From assembly GCA_021846275.1 (NCBI GenBank), contig JAJZBZ010000002.1, positions 496,001-560,000 of the forward strand: DNA of 64,000 nt. Reading direction: 5' to 3'. The notes under the pieces were generated by a model. That model did not search any database. It had not been told where the DNA came from and saw only the letters and a program-made list of their open reading frames with translations. Positions 1-8,507 of this stretch are shown here, piece after piece; the stretch's first letter is position 1, and each line of letters starts with the position of its first letter. A program made the translations under genes and the position numbers. This stretch comes from Acidobacteriota bacterium. Lineage in GTDB: Bacteria; Acidobacteriota; Terriglobia; Terriglobales; Acidobacteriaceae.

Positions 1-1
1 G

Positions 2-505
2 CAGACAGAAGCCTCAGCGCCCACCCTCGCCGTCGGCTCCCGCGTCCTCGTCCGCAGCCTCAACAAAGCCGCCACGCTCACCCGCCACGTCGAAAAAGAC
101 CTCTGGGAGGTCGCCGTCGGCGCGCTCAAAATGCGCGTCCGCGCCACCGACATGGCCGCCCTTGACCCGGCTACGCAGAACTCCACCGGCGAAAGCCCCC
201 TGCGCGCCGCGCGCCGCCGCTCCGGCGTCACCGTCACCGCCGCCGAACCCGACAGCTCCACGGCGTCGGAAATCAACTTCATCGGCTTCACCGTCGAGGA
301 AGCCACCGGCGAACTGGAAAAATATCTCGACCGCGCCTTCCTCGCCGGCCTCCCGCGCGTCCGCGTCATCCACGGCACCGGCATGGGAATCCTGCGCCGC
401 GCCCTCCGCGACTACCTCCGCACCCATCCCCACGTCGCCAGCATCGAAGAACCCTCGCAACTGGAAGGCGGAGCCGGAGCCACCACCGTCCACCTCCGCC
501 AGTAG
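2..505 (+). CDS. mutS2: MutS2 C-terminal part (KOW-like and Smr domains), partial at window start
   Basis: The open frame runs in from the left edge, so only the last ~168 residues are seen. They contain a KOW-like stretch (VGSRVLVRSLNK near the start), a variable linker, and a C-terminal Smr domain with INFIGFTVEEA and the signature HGTGMGILRRALRDYL. In MutS2/RqcU the Smr domain is a nuclease or ribosome-binding module. The protein acts in DNA recombination control or in ribosome collision rescue. The ATPase and clamp domains lie outside the window. An internal ATG at 131 is not the real start, because the homologous KOW region lies upstream of it in the same frame. Confidence 0.85.
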   Translation, partial: QTEASAPTLAVGSRVLVRSLNKAATLTRHVEKDLWEVAVGALKMRVRATDMAALDPATQNSTGESPLRAARRRSGVTVTAAEPDSSTASEINFIGFTVEEATGELEKYLDRAFLAGLPRVRVIHGTGMGILRRALRDYLRTHPHVASIEEPSQLEGGAGATTVHLRQ

Positions 506-764
506 CCGATCTCCATTGCTGTACGTTGTTTGACCGGGTCGATGGGAGACGATTGAGATCATTCACGCAAGTTAAGAACGCTATGCCTGGGGAGGTGATG
601 CTTTTTCACAAACCCTATGTATAATCCGTGAGTCAAACGAGCTTGCGAATCAACCCTCTCCATCGCAGCGAGAGCAGATCGTCAAGGCCTTTACTCGCAA
701 GAAATGCAAGGCTCTCTTAGCCAGCGATAACATTGCTCGCAGGAAAGGATGTTGATCCCCGTAA

Positions 765-1310
765 ATGAAGCGAATTTGCTTTGACACCAGCAGTAACTAT
801 TTCCATAGTCCTTTTGATGGATTCCTCAATGATCCAGATGGGGCGCGAACGTATTTTCAAAACCAATCATTCAAATTCCATGCGGCCACAACATTCGACT
901 CTTCCAGCCGCAAGTTCAGAGATTTCACGGATTATAGAAAGCTCTTTGAATACGTAATGAAGGCAGACGAACTTATTACTTTCAATGGTCGGATATGCGA
1001 CTTCATCGTGCTGGAAAAACTCGTTGGCGCAGAGGATTCGAAACGCCTATGGGAGAAACCGCACTACGACCTCTGCGGATGGAGGAATTACTATTCACTT
1101 GAAAGCGCGGTCAGAGGCCTGCTTCCCAAACGAATAGCTGAATCCTTCGAGCAGTTTGAATCAGATCGCCTCTCCAAAATCAAATCGGTTTATAACGAAT
1201 TTCACGCGCGGCGCTTGGCCAATACCTATCGAGACGCAAAATTCACATTTGCTCTGTTCCGACAATACTTGAAGAGCGGAGATACTGATCGAACGTTCCG
1301 AGACGCCTGA
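765..1310 (+). CDS. RNase H-fold / DEDD exonuclease-like protein, possibly inactive
   Basis: This 181-residue protein resembles the RNase_H_2 (YprB-like) predicted 3'-5' exonuclease family. It has an N-terminal strand MKRICFD, a second motif ITFNGRICDF, a DL motif (HYDLCGW) and a C-terminal motif NTYRDAKFTFALF. The first catalytic motif is normally D-x-E, but here it reads D-T-S, so one metal ligand appears lost. An in-frame TAA directly precedes the ATG, so the start cannot lie further upstream. No good ribosome site is next to it, although AGGAAAGGA lies ~19 bases upstream. Codon use is much more AT-rich than in the neighbours, which suggests transfer or decay. Family assignment is by motif reading only. 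Confidence 0.55.
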   Translation: MKRICFDTSSNYFHSPFDGFLNDPDGARTYFQNQSFKFHAATTFDSSSRKFRDFTDYRKLFEYVMKADELITFNGRICDFIVLEKLVGAEDSKRLWEKPHYDLCGWRNYYSLESAVRGLLPKRIAESFEQFESDRLSKIKSVYNEFHARRLANTYRDAKFTFALFRQYLKSGDTDRTFRDA

Positions 1311-1321
1311 CTCATTCACCC

Positions 1322-1606
1322 TCACTTCAAATACGACCGCACCAGCTCAATCATGTCCTCGGCCAGCTCCTGCGGATTTGCCATTGACTTCTTCGCCGGC
1401 AGCAGATGCAGCCGTATATGATCCTCCAGCACCTCCGCCATCAGGCTGTTGATCCCGCCCCGCACATTCGCCAGCAGCATCAGAATCCGCGAACACTCAT
1501 CGCCCTCCGTCAGCGACCGCTCAATCGCATCCACCTGCCCGCGAATCCGCCGCGTCCGCGCCACCAGCTTTTGCCTGTCCTTGTCCGCCTGCTTCTCTTT
1601 TCCCAT
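1322..1606 (-). CDS. CsoR/RcnR/FrmR-family metal-sensing repressor
   Basis: The protein has 94 residues, typical for this all-helical DNA-binding family. The sequence RTRRIRGQVDAIERSL, then ANVRGGINSLMAEVL and the tail MIELVRSYLK follow the FrmR/RcnR pattern closely. Candidate ligands are Cys38, His63 and His67. This C-H-H set matches the nickel/cobalt sensor RcnR rather than copper CsoR, which has Cys at the last position. FrmR-like formaldehyde sensing is an alternative. I start at ATG 1606 because the longer frame upstream is only the antisense of the porin leader. The gene is divergent from the porin at 1812, with a candidate operator between them, so it probably represses that porin and itself. 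Confidence 0.85.
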   Translation of the reverse strand: MGKEKQADKDRQKLVARTRRIRGQVDAIERSLTEGDECSRILMLLANVRGGINSLMAEVLEDHIRLHLLPAKKSMANPQELAEDMIELVRSYLK

Positions 1607-1631
1607 CTGCCCAGCCTCCGTGAACACTTCC

Positions 1632-1660
1632 TTGTATATCCTACCGGGGTATGGTAAAAA
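1632..1660 (+). promoter_or_regulatory. Candidate promoter with CsoR/RcnR-type operator in the spacer
   Basis: TTGTAT (1632-1637) and TAAAAA (1655-1660) are separated by exactly 17 bases and could form a promoter for the porin at 1812. The spacer contains TACCGGGGTATGGTA (1642-1656). A run of G flanked by TA-rich half sites is the style of operator bound by CsoR/RcnR/FrmR proteins. On the other strand the same segment overlaps the likely promoter of the repressor gene (TATACA near 1634-1639). Binding is inferred from sequence style and gene context only. Confidence 0.5.
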
Positions 1661-1811
1661 GATAACAGAAAATTCATCCGCGCCGAAATCCTTCCCACCT
1701 CCGCAAACGCGTGGAACGCAAATCGGCGTTGAGATTGAAACCGACCTGGCAATCTTCCCGGCCTTTTCACAGAGCCAGGCCAATCCAAACCATAGAATCA
1801 AAAAGTCCGCC

Positions 1812-3431
1812 ATGCGTTTCTTCGTCATCCTCGCACTCGCCGTGCTCTCGCCCGTCTCTGTCTTCGCGCAGCAGCCCGACGCACCCATGCCGCAGCCAGT
1901 GCAGCCAATCCAGCCGCAGCAGACTCCGCCGCAGCCAGTCATGCCGTACTCAGCCCCGCAACAGCCGATTTCGCAGCAGCCAGTCCTGCAACCTCCGGTC
2001 CCGCCGCAGCCCGTCGCAGTGGAGTCACCCGCGCCGCTCCTGCAGATGGCAACCGAAGCCCCGCCGACCCAGACCTGGAACCTCCACGCCCAATACACGC
2101 TCACCGGCATGGGCTACCCCTCGTTCTCCGCCCAGTACACCAACCCCGCCTATCTCGTCTACGGCACTGGCAGCAGCCTGCCCACTCAGGGCCAGGCGCG
2201 CGAAACCGAATCCACCAACCTCTACTTCGGCTACCGCCTCGCAGCTAGCACCGAGTTCCACGCCGACCTGCTCTCCTGGCAGGGCTTCGGCCTCAACAAC
2301 ACCTACGGCATCGACGACTTCCCCGACGGCGAAGCCTTCAAGGTCGGCGTCCGCTACCCTCACCTGTCCCTCGCGCGCTTCTTCCTGCGCCAGACCATCA
2401 ACCTCAGCGACCGCGACGGCACCGAACCCGTCGACGACGACCAGCTCACCCTGCGCGGCAGCCAGGACGTGGACCGCATCACCATCACAGCCGGACGATT
2501 CGGCGTCAAGGATGTCTTCGACAACAACCGCTACTCCAACGACCCGCGCACCCAGTTCATGAACTGGGCCTTGATGGCCAACGCCATCTACGATTACCCC
2601 GCCGACGCGCTCGGATTCACCACCGGCATCGCCATCGCGTGGAACCGCCCGCGCTGGACCCTCCGCTACGGCTGGTTCCAGATGTCCAAATACCGCAACC
2701 AGTTCACCGCCGAAAGCCTCTACCTCACCTACCCCACCGAACCCGAGGCCGGCGACGGCAAAATCTTCGAGGACTGGGGCATGGTCACCGAACTCGAGCA
2801 TCGCCACTCGCTTCGCGGGCAGCCCGGCGCCATCCGCCTGCTCGTCTTCGACGACCGCGCCAACATGGGCAGCTATAAGGCCGCCGTCGCGCTCGCCAAC
2901 TCCCCCGCCACGCTCGCCGTCTACGGCACGCCCGCCAAGTTCCTCGCCACAGCCAACGGCGTCACCGGCGGCATCGACGACACCCACGCTCTGCGCAACA
3001 CCTGGGGCGCGGGCCTCAATCTCGAACAGCAGATCACCCCCACGCTCGGCGCATTCTCGCGCATCGGCTGGAACTCCGGCCAGAACGAGTCCTTCGAATT
3101 CACCGACTCCAACTGGACCGCAACCTTCGGTGCCAGCCTCCAGGGCGCAGCGTGGAAGCTGCCCAACGACATCCTCGGCGCAGCCTTCATCACCAGCGGA
3201 GCCTCAGCCGCCAACCAGGCCTACCTCGCCGCCGGCGGCATCGGCATCCTCACCGGAGACGGCGCGCTCAGCTATCGCCCGGAGAAAAACATCGAGCTTT
3301 ACTACGACCACGCCTTCGGCGCCCACATCCACGCCGCGCTCGACTACCAGTTCGTCGACGACCCCGCCTTCAACCACCTCCGCGGCCCCATCCCGGCCAT
3401 CTTCGGCTTCCGCTTCCACTACGAACGCTGA
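1812..3431 (+). CDS. OprB-type carbohydrate-selective porin family outer-membrane protein
   Basis: This 539-residue protein begins with a signal peptide (MRFFVILALAVLSPVSVFAQ). A ~50-residue Pro/Gln-rich segment follows, then a beta-barrel domain. The C-terminal third has the OprB hallmarks: the AAWKLPNDILGAAF region, YLAAGG, an EKNIELYYDHAF strand, DYQFVDDPAFN and a final RGP...FGFRFHYER. The start at ATG 1812 places the signal peptide correctly; the open frame extends further up but covers the repressor promoter. Divergence from an RcnR-like repressor suggests that metal or a reactive electrophile controls it. This is odd for a sugar porin, so the substrate may not be a carbohydrate. Confidence 0.75.
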   Translation: MRFFVILALAVLSPVSVFAQQPDAPMPQPVQPIQPQQTPPQPVMPYSAPQQPISQQPVLQPPVPPQPVAVESPAPLLQMATEAPPTQTWNLHAQYTLTGMGYPSFSAQYTNPAYLVYGTGSSLPTQGQARETESTNLYFGYRLAASTEFHADLLSWQGFGLNNTYGIDDFPDGEAFKVGVRYPHLSLARFFLRQTINLSDRDGTEPVDDDQLTLRGSQDVDRITITAGRFGVKDVFDNNRYSNDPRTQFMNWALMANAIYDYPADALGFTTGIAIAWNRPRWTLRYGWFQMSKYRNQFTAESLYLTYPTEPEAGDGKIFEDWGMVTELEHRHSLRGQPGAIRLLVFDDRANMGSYKAAVALANSPATLAVYGTPAKFLATANGVTGGIDDTHALRNTWGAGLNLEQQITPTLGAFSRIGWNSGQNESFEFTDSNWTATFGASLQGAAWKLPNDILGAAFITSGASAANQAYLAAGGIGILTGDGALSYRPEKNIELYYDHAFGAHIHAALDYQFVDDPAFNHLRGPIPAIFGFRFHYER

Positions 3432-3638
3432 ATCCGCCCTCGCCGCATCCGTCGCACATCTCTCGATTCCCGACACTTGCTTCCAACTCCGATCCGAATT
3501 CCACTCACTCGGCCCACAGCGTCTCCATCGGGAATAGACTCTTCTTCAGCCGCAAAAAAATGATGGCCTCATTTGAGGTTCCTTAAGACACCACCTGAAA
3601 TCGTGACCGAAAAACCCGCACTGATAAACTGAGGATTC

Positions 3639-4970
3639 ATGCTGAAACGCCTGTATGCGCGCTGGATGTACGACTGGGAGACGCGGCTGACGACACGCGA
3701 CCAGAACCGCATCGTCCGCCCACTGGAGTGGGGATTCAACTGGCTGATGCCGTATCTCCACAGCATCGGACTCGACGCCGAGGCTGCGCGGATCGAGCAA
3801 AGGCCGGCGACAGGCGAAAATGCGCAGCCGGACGCGCAGGCTGAAGCAAAAGCTCTGATGCGCGCCGTCAACGAAGCCATTCTTGCCGACAGCGACCAGT
3901 TTTTCGGCTATCGCAGGCCGACGGATTTTCGGCTGGAAACGCGTGCGCCGCAGCTTTTTCCCACCAACGTGAGGCCAGAGACGCTGCGCCGGGCCGCGCA
4001 GATGGAGCAGCGCGCCGCCGAGGGCAAACTGGCAACGGCGCAGTTCCTGCGCTTCACCTCGCCGGTGCGCACGCCGCACCCGGAGAACGATCAGGTGAAC
4101 GCGCGTTGGTTTCCTGCCGAGCCGAAGCCGGGTCGCCCGCGGCAGGCCATGATCGTCCTGCCGCAGTGGAACGCCGACGCGCTCAGCCACAACGCGCTCT
4201 GCTCGATCTTCAACCGCTTCGGCGTCTCCGCGCTGCGGCTCTCGAAGCCGTTCCACGATATTCGCCGCCCGGCGGAGCTGGAGCGCGCCGACTACGCCGT
4301 GAGCGCCAACATCGGCCGCACTCTGGCCGCCACGCGGCAGGCCGTGGTCGATATTCGCTGCTGTCTGGACTGGCTCGAGTCACAGGGCTGCGAGCAGTTC
4401 GGCGTGCTCGGCACCAGCCTCGGCAGTTGCTACGCCTTTCTGGCCAGCGCTCACGACGCGCGGTTGCGCGTGAACGCCTTCAACCACGCCTCGGCTGCCT
4501 TTGGCGACGTGGTCTGGACCGGGCAGAGCACGCGCCACATTCGCCAGGGACTGGAGGACGCGGGCCTCGCGCAGCAGGACCTGCGCAGTCTCTGGGCAGG
4601 CATCAGCCCCATGCACTACTACGGCCAGTTCGCCAGCCACAGCCGAGGCGAAGCGGCGATGCGGTCGGCCAAGCGCACGCTGCTCATCTATGCCCGCTAC
4701 GACCTGACGTTTCCGCTGGAGTATTCGCTGGAGGTGCTGCGCTCCTTTGACGAGCACGGCATCGATTTTGAACGGCGCGAGCTGCCCTGCGGCCATTACA
4801 CCACCGGCGAAACGCCATTTCAGTACATCGATGGGTGGCATCTCGGCTCCTTTGTCTATCGCGCCTTTCGCGATCTCGCGGCGGAAGCGCAGAATCGCCA
4901 AACCCCGCGCTCCGTGGCCGATCCGAACCAGGCCGAAGCGACGCTGCACGAGGGCAGAAAAAGCGCTTAA
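3639..4970 (+). CDS. Alpha/beta hydrolase family protein (ABHD18-like)
   Basis: The protein has 443 residues. The nucleophile elbow GTSLGS puts the likely catalytic serine at residue 260. Downstream, LLIYARYDLTFP could supply the acid, and LPCGHYTTGETPF the histidine of a triad. The C-terminal DGWHLGSFVYRAF segment and the long N-terminal part before the elbow resemble the little-studied ABHD18-like group. There is no clear signal peptide. A GAGG sits five bases before the ATG. The gene is followed after 9 bp by glyA, so the two may be co-transcribed, but no functional link is evident. Substrate is unknown. Confidence 0.7.
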   Translation: MLKRLYARWMYDWETRLTTRDQNRIVRPLEWGFNWLMPYLHSIGLDAEAARIEQRPATGENAQPDAQAEAKALMRAVNEAILADSDQFFGYRRPTDFRLETRAPQLFPTNVRPETLRRAAQMEQRAAEGKLATAQFLRFTSPVRTPHPENDQVNARWFPAEPKPGRPRQAMIVLPQWNADALSHNALCSIFNRFGVSALRLSKPFHDIRRPAELERADYAVSANIGRTLAATRQAVVDIRCCLDWLESQGCEQFGVLGTSLGSCYAFLASAHDARLRVNAFNHASAAFGDVVWTGQSTRHIRQGLEDAGLAQQDLRSLWAGISPMHYYGQFASHSRGEAAMRSAKRTLLIYARYDLTFPLEYSLEVLRSFDEHGIDFERRELPCGHYTTGETPFQYIDGWHLGSFVYRAFRDLAAEAQNRQTPRSVADPNQAEATLHEGRKSA

Positions 4971-4979
4971 AATGCTGGT

Positions 4980-6278
4980 ATGACCGACCGCGCCACCATT
5001 TCCTTTGCCGCTTCGTTTGCACAGCCTCTGGCTCAGGCCGACCCTGAGGTCGCCGCAGCCCTCGATCACGAAATCCTGCGCCAGCACGAAGGGCTGGAGA
5101 TGATTGCCAGCGAAAACTTCGTCTCCGAAGCCGTGCTGGAAGCGGCGGGCTGCGTCTTCACCAACAAGTACGCCGAGGGCTATCCGGGCAAGCGCTACTA
5201 TGGTGGCTGCGAGTTTACTGATATCGTCGAAAATCTGGCGCGCGACCGCGCCAAAGCGCTCTTCGGTGCTGAGCACGCCAACGTGCAGCCACACTCCGGC
5301 TCGCAGGCCAATGCTGCGGCCTACATGGCAGTCCTGCAGCACGGCGACACGATTCTGGGCCTCGATCTCGCCCACGGCGGCCACCTGACGCACGGCCACA
5401 AGCTCAGCTTCAGCGGCAAGCAGTTCCGGCCCACGTTCTACGGCGTGCGCAAGGACACCGAGACCATTGATTACGACGAGCTGGAGACGATTGCCGAGCG
5501 CGAAAAGCCGAAGCTCATCATCGGCGGCGCCAGCGCCTACTCGCGCATCTGGGACTTCGCACGCATGCGCCAGATTGCCGACAAGGTGGGCGCGATGCTG
5601 CTCATCGACATGGCCCACATCGCCGGTCTCGTGGCCGGTGGCGCGCACCCCTCGCCCGTGCCCCATGCCCAGATCGTGACCACCACCACGCACAAGACGC
5701 TGCGCGGCCCGCGTTCCGGACTGATTCTCTGCGGACAGGAACTTGCCGCAGCCATCGACCGCGCCGTTTTTCCCGGCCAGCAGGGTGGACCGCTCGTGCA
5801 TATCGTCGCGGCCAAGGCCGTCGCCTTCCGGGAAGCGCTGGCACCCGATTTTGCCCACTACGCGCGTCGCGTGGTAGCCAACGCCCGCGCGCTTGCCGAG
5901 GCGCTCCAGGCGGCTGGTTTCCGCATCATCTCCGGCGGCACCGACAACCACGTCATGCTGGTCGATGTCTTCGCCAAAGGCATTCTCGGTTCCGAAGCGG
6001 AACTGGCTCTCGGCAAGGCCGGCATCACGGTGAACAAGAACGCAATTCCCTATGACACGAATCCGCCACTCAAGCCATCCGGGATTCGCATCGGCACGCC
6101 GGCGCTGACCACGCGCGGCATGGGCGAGACCGAAATGAAGAGGATCGCGGCGTGGATTGCGCGCGCGCTGGAGGCACGCAACGACGACGCGGCGCTGGCT
6201 CGAATTCACGGCGAAGTGACCGATCTGGCAAATCAGTTTCCGCTCTACGCGTGGAAGCGTCAGCCAGTGACGGCCTGA
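4980..6278 (+). CDS. glyA: Serine hydroxymethyltransferase
   Basis: This 432-residue enzyme makes glycine and 5,10-methylenetetrahydrofolate from serine using PLP. Family signatures run along the whole length: [12 protein letters not shown] near the N-terminus, [15 protein letters not shown], then the PLP-lysine motif [14 protein letters not shown] with Lys239. The C-terminal folate-site region [13 protein letters not shown] is also present. Length is normal for bacterial GlyA. It starts 9 bp after the hydrolase stop and has no good Shine-Dalgarno sequence, so translation may be coupled to the upstream gene. A hairpin terminator follows at 6373. Confidence 0.97.
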   Translation: MTDRATISFAASFAQPLAQADPEVAAALDHEILRQHEGLEMIASENFVSEAVLEAAGCVFTNKYAEGYPGKRYYGGCEFTDIVENLARDRAKALFGAEHANVQPHSGSQANAAAYMAVLQHGDTILGLDLAHGGHLTHGHKLSFSGKQFRPTFYGVRKDTETIDYDELETIAEREKPKLIIGGASAYSRIWDFARMRQIADKVGAMLLIDMAHIAGLVAGGAHPSPVPHAQIVTTTTHKTLRGPRSGLILCGQELAAAIDRAVFPGQQGGPLVHIVAAKAVAFREALAPDFAHYARRVVANARALAEALQAAGFRIISGGTDNHVMLVDVFAKGILGSEAELALGKAGITVNKNAIPYDTNPPLKPSGIRIGTPALTTRGMGETEMKRIAAWIARALEARNDDAALARIHGEVTDLANQFPLYAWKRQPVTA

Positions 6279-6301
6279 GCGCCGGGCGAGATTCGCGGCG
6301 C

Positions 6302-6328
6302 TCACGCCTGCCCTGCGGACAGGCGTGA
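6302..6328. repeat. Perfect 9-bp inverted repeat after glyA
   Basis: TCACGCCTG (6302-6310) pairs with CAGGCGTGA (6320-6328) around a 9-base loop. No T-run follows, so it is not a classical terminator. It lies 24 bases after the glyA stop and could be an RNA-stabilising hairpin. Confidence 0.5.
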
Positions 6329-6372
6329 CTTGTCCGGATCGTACGGCCATCCTCACAAATGATTTCATTCGC

Positions 6373-6410
6373 GCGACCGGATTCCTCACAGAGTCCGGTC
6401 GCTGCTTTTT
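6373..6410 (+). terminator. Rho-independent terminator for glyA
   Basis: GCGACCGGA (6373-6381) pairs perfectly with TCCGGTCGC (6394-6402), with a 12-base loop. TGCTTTTT follows to 6410. It lies ~95 bases after the glyA stop and before the secreted glycosidase, so it separates the two units. Confidence 0.75.
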
Positions 6411-6503
6411 GCGCCCGGATGCGGTGGCCATGTAGGATGGGTTCGCCTGCCGCGCGCGCCATCTGCGGCTCTTCCAAGAATCTTCTCGCGAAGGTGTTGC
6501 ATA

Positions 6504-8390
6504 ATGCGTTCTCTTTCATTGCCTGGCCATAGACTGTCTCTCCTCTTCGCGCTGTTGCTTGCCACGGGCGCATTCTCTGCGCGCCGCGCCTGCGCGCAGG
6601 CACAGCCTGCAACGGCAAATTCCGCTCCGGATACCAATACGAAGCCCATCGTGCTGACCGGAGGCGACGAGCGTCCGGCGTTTTCGCTGAACGGAAGCTG
6701 GCACTCGATCCCCGACCCATACAACGCCGGCCTCTATGACTTCCACGGCCACGAAGTGAAGCACGGCTGGTTCATGAACGAGAAGGCGCAGCCCGGCGAT
6801 ACGCGTCCGATCGAGTATGACTTCGCACAATCGCCCATACTGCACGTGCCAGGCGACTGGAACACGCAGGATCCCGAACTGTTTCTCTACGAAGGATCGA
6901 TGTGGTACGAAAAGGATTTCGACTACACGGTCAAGCCCGGTTCGCGCGTCTTCCTGCGCGTGGGCGCGGCCAACTACAAATCGATCTTCTGGGTCAACGG
7001 CAAGCGCATCTGCGACCACACCGGCGGATTCACCGCCTTTGCCTGCGAGGTGACGCCAGCGCTGGTCAGCGGCCACAACTTCATCGTTGCCGTCGTGGAT
7101 GACACGCGCCACGCCGACGGCGTTCCGACGGTGAAGACCGACTGGTTCAACTACGGCGGGCTGACGCGCGAGATCGGCCTCATCGACCTGCCGCAGTCGT
7201 TCATCGACCAGTACGACCTGCATCTGAACCGCGCGGACCGCACCGAGATTGACGGCTGGGTCCACGTCGTCGATGGCAAGCCCGGCGATTCCGTCGAAGT
7301 GAGCATTCCAGAACTGCACGCCACCACCACTGGCTCGCTCGACGCAAGTGGCCGCGCGACGATCTCGTTCCATCCCGCCGGCCTCAAGCTCTGGTCGCCG
7401 GAGTCGCCCACGCTCTATCGCGTTCGCCTGACCGCGGGGCAAGACTCGCTGCAGGACGAGATCGGCTTCCGCACGATTGAGGTTCGCGGCACCGAAATTC
7501 TGCTCAACGGCAAGCCGGTCTTTCTGCGTGGCGTCGCCATTCACGCGGAAGCACCGTATCGCACGGGCCGCGCCTACAGCTACAAGGACGCGGAGATTCT
7601 GCTCGGCTGGGCCAAGCAGCTCGGCTGCAACTACGTTCGCCTTGCGCACTATCCGCACGACGAGTCGATGCTGCACACGGCCGACCGCCTGGGCATCATG
7701 GTGTGGGCGGAAAACCCCGTCTACTGGGCGCTCCAGTTTGAGAATCCCGCCGTCTACGCCAACGCCGAGAATCAGCTCGACGAGGAGATCAACACCTCGC
7801 GCAATCACGCCTCGATCATTCTATGGTCGATGGCCAACGAAACGCCCGCCTACGATGCGCGCACACAGTTCATCACGCGGCTGGCCAATCACGCCCGCTC
7901 GCTGGACCCGACGCGGCTCATCACCGCCGCACTGCTGGTGCGCGGCCAGGGCGACACGAAAATCGTGGACGATCCGCTGGGTGCCGCGCTCGACGTGATC
8001 GGAACCAATGAATACATCGGCTGGTATGAGCGCCGTCCGGAGGACATCGACAAATTCACCTGGCAGATCGCCTACCAGAAGCCGGTCATCATGAGCGAGT
8101 TCGGCGCGGGTGCCAAGGCCGGACTGCATGGCGGCCCGGATGATCGCTGGACCGAGGAGTATCAGGCCAACGTCTATCAGCATCAACTCGTCATGCTGAA
8201 CAAAATTTCACAGCTTCGCGGCATGAGTCCGTGGGTGCTCATGGATTTCCGCTCGCCGGTGCGCGTGCTGCCCGGCATTCAGGATGGATTCAACCGCAAG
8301 GGACTGATCAGCGACCAGGGCCAGAAGAAGCAGGCTTTCTATGTGCTGCAGAAAGCGTATCAGGATCATTCCGTGGGGAAAGCTGACTGA
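6504..8390 (+). CDS. Secreted glycoside hydrolase family 2 enzyme (beta-glucuronidase/beta-galactosidase type)
   Basis: The protein has 628 residues. A signal peptide (to about residue 32, ending RRACAQAQ) precedes three GH2 parts: a jelly-roll sugar-binding domain (~55-215, with SMWYEKDFDY and VNGKRICDHTGGFT), an immunoglobulin-like domain (~220-320) and a TIM barrel (~325-615). The acid/base is Glu446 in WSMANETP and the nucleophile Glu532 in VIMSEFGAGAKAG. The fold order and GFRTIEVRGTEILLNGKPVFLRG are classic. Motifs look closest to beta-glucuronidases, but specificity cannot be fixed from sequence alone. It is probably periplasmic and used for plant or microbial polysaccharide breakdown. 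AAGGTG lies shortly upstream of the ATG. Confidence 0.88.
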   Translation: MRSLSLPGHRLSLLFALLLATGAFSARRACAQAQPATANSAPDTNTKPIVLTGGDERPAFSLNGSWHSIPDPYNAGLYDFHGHEVKHGWFMNEKAQPGDTRPIEYDFAQSPILHVPGDWNTQDPELFLYEGSMWYEKDFDYTVKPGSRVFLRVGAANYKSIFWVNGKRICDHTGGFTAFACEVTPALVSGHNFIVAVVDDTRHADGVPTVKTDWFNYGGLTREIGLIDLPQSFIDQYDLHLNRADRTEIDGWVHVVDGKPGDSVEVSIPELHATTTGSLDASGRATISFHPAGLKLWSPESPTLYRVRLTAGQDSLQDEIGFRTIEVRGTEILLNGKPVFLRGVAIHAEAPYRTGRAYSYKDAEILLGWAKQLGCNYVRLAHYPHDESMLHTADRLGIMVWAENPVYWALQFENPAVYANAENQLDEEINTSRNHASIILWSMANETPAYDARTQFITRLANHARSLDPTRLITAALLVRGQGDTKIVDDPLGAALDVIGTNEYIGWYERRPEDIDKFTWQIAYQKPVIMSEFGAGAKAGLHGGPDDRWTEEYQANVYQHQLVMLNKISQLRGMSPWVLMDFRSPVRVLPGIQDGFNRKGLISDQGQKKQAFYVLQKAYQDHSVGKAD

Positions 8391-8507
8391 TCCTGAAGGC
8401 TGTTTCACGATTGGCACACGCGGCGAGGCTGGAGACTCGCACAGCGTTCCCTCAGGAGAAGCCGCGCCGCGCGATGTTGGCTCGTGCGCAGGAATCGTGA
8501 TTCTTCT

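Noticed and set aside
4380-6431. 683-codon minus-strand open frame opposite the hydrolase and glyA
   Set aside because: It is fully antisense to two well-supported genes. Long antisense frames are expected in GC-rich DNA, and it has no ribosome site or family resemblance.
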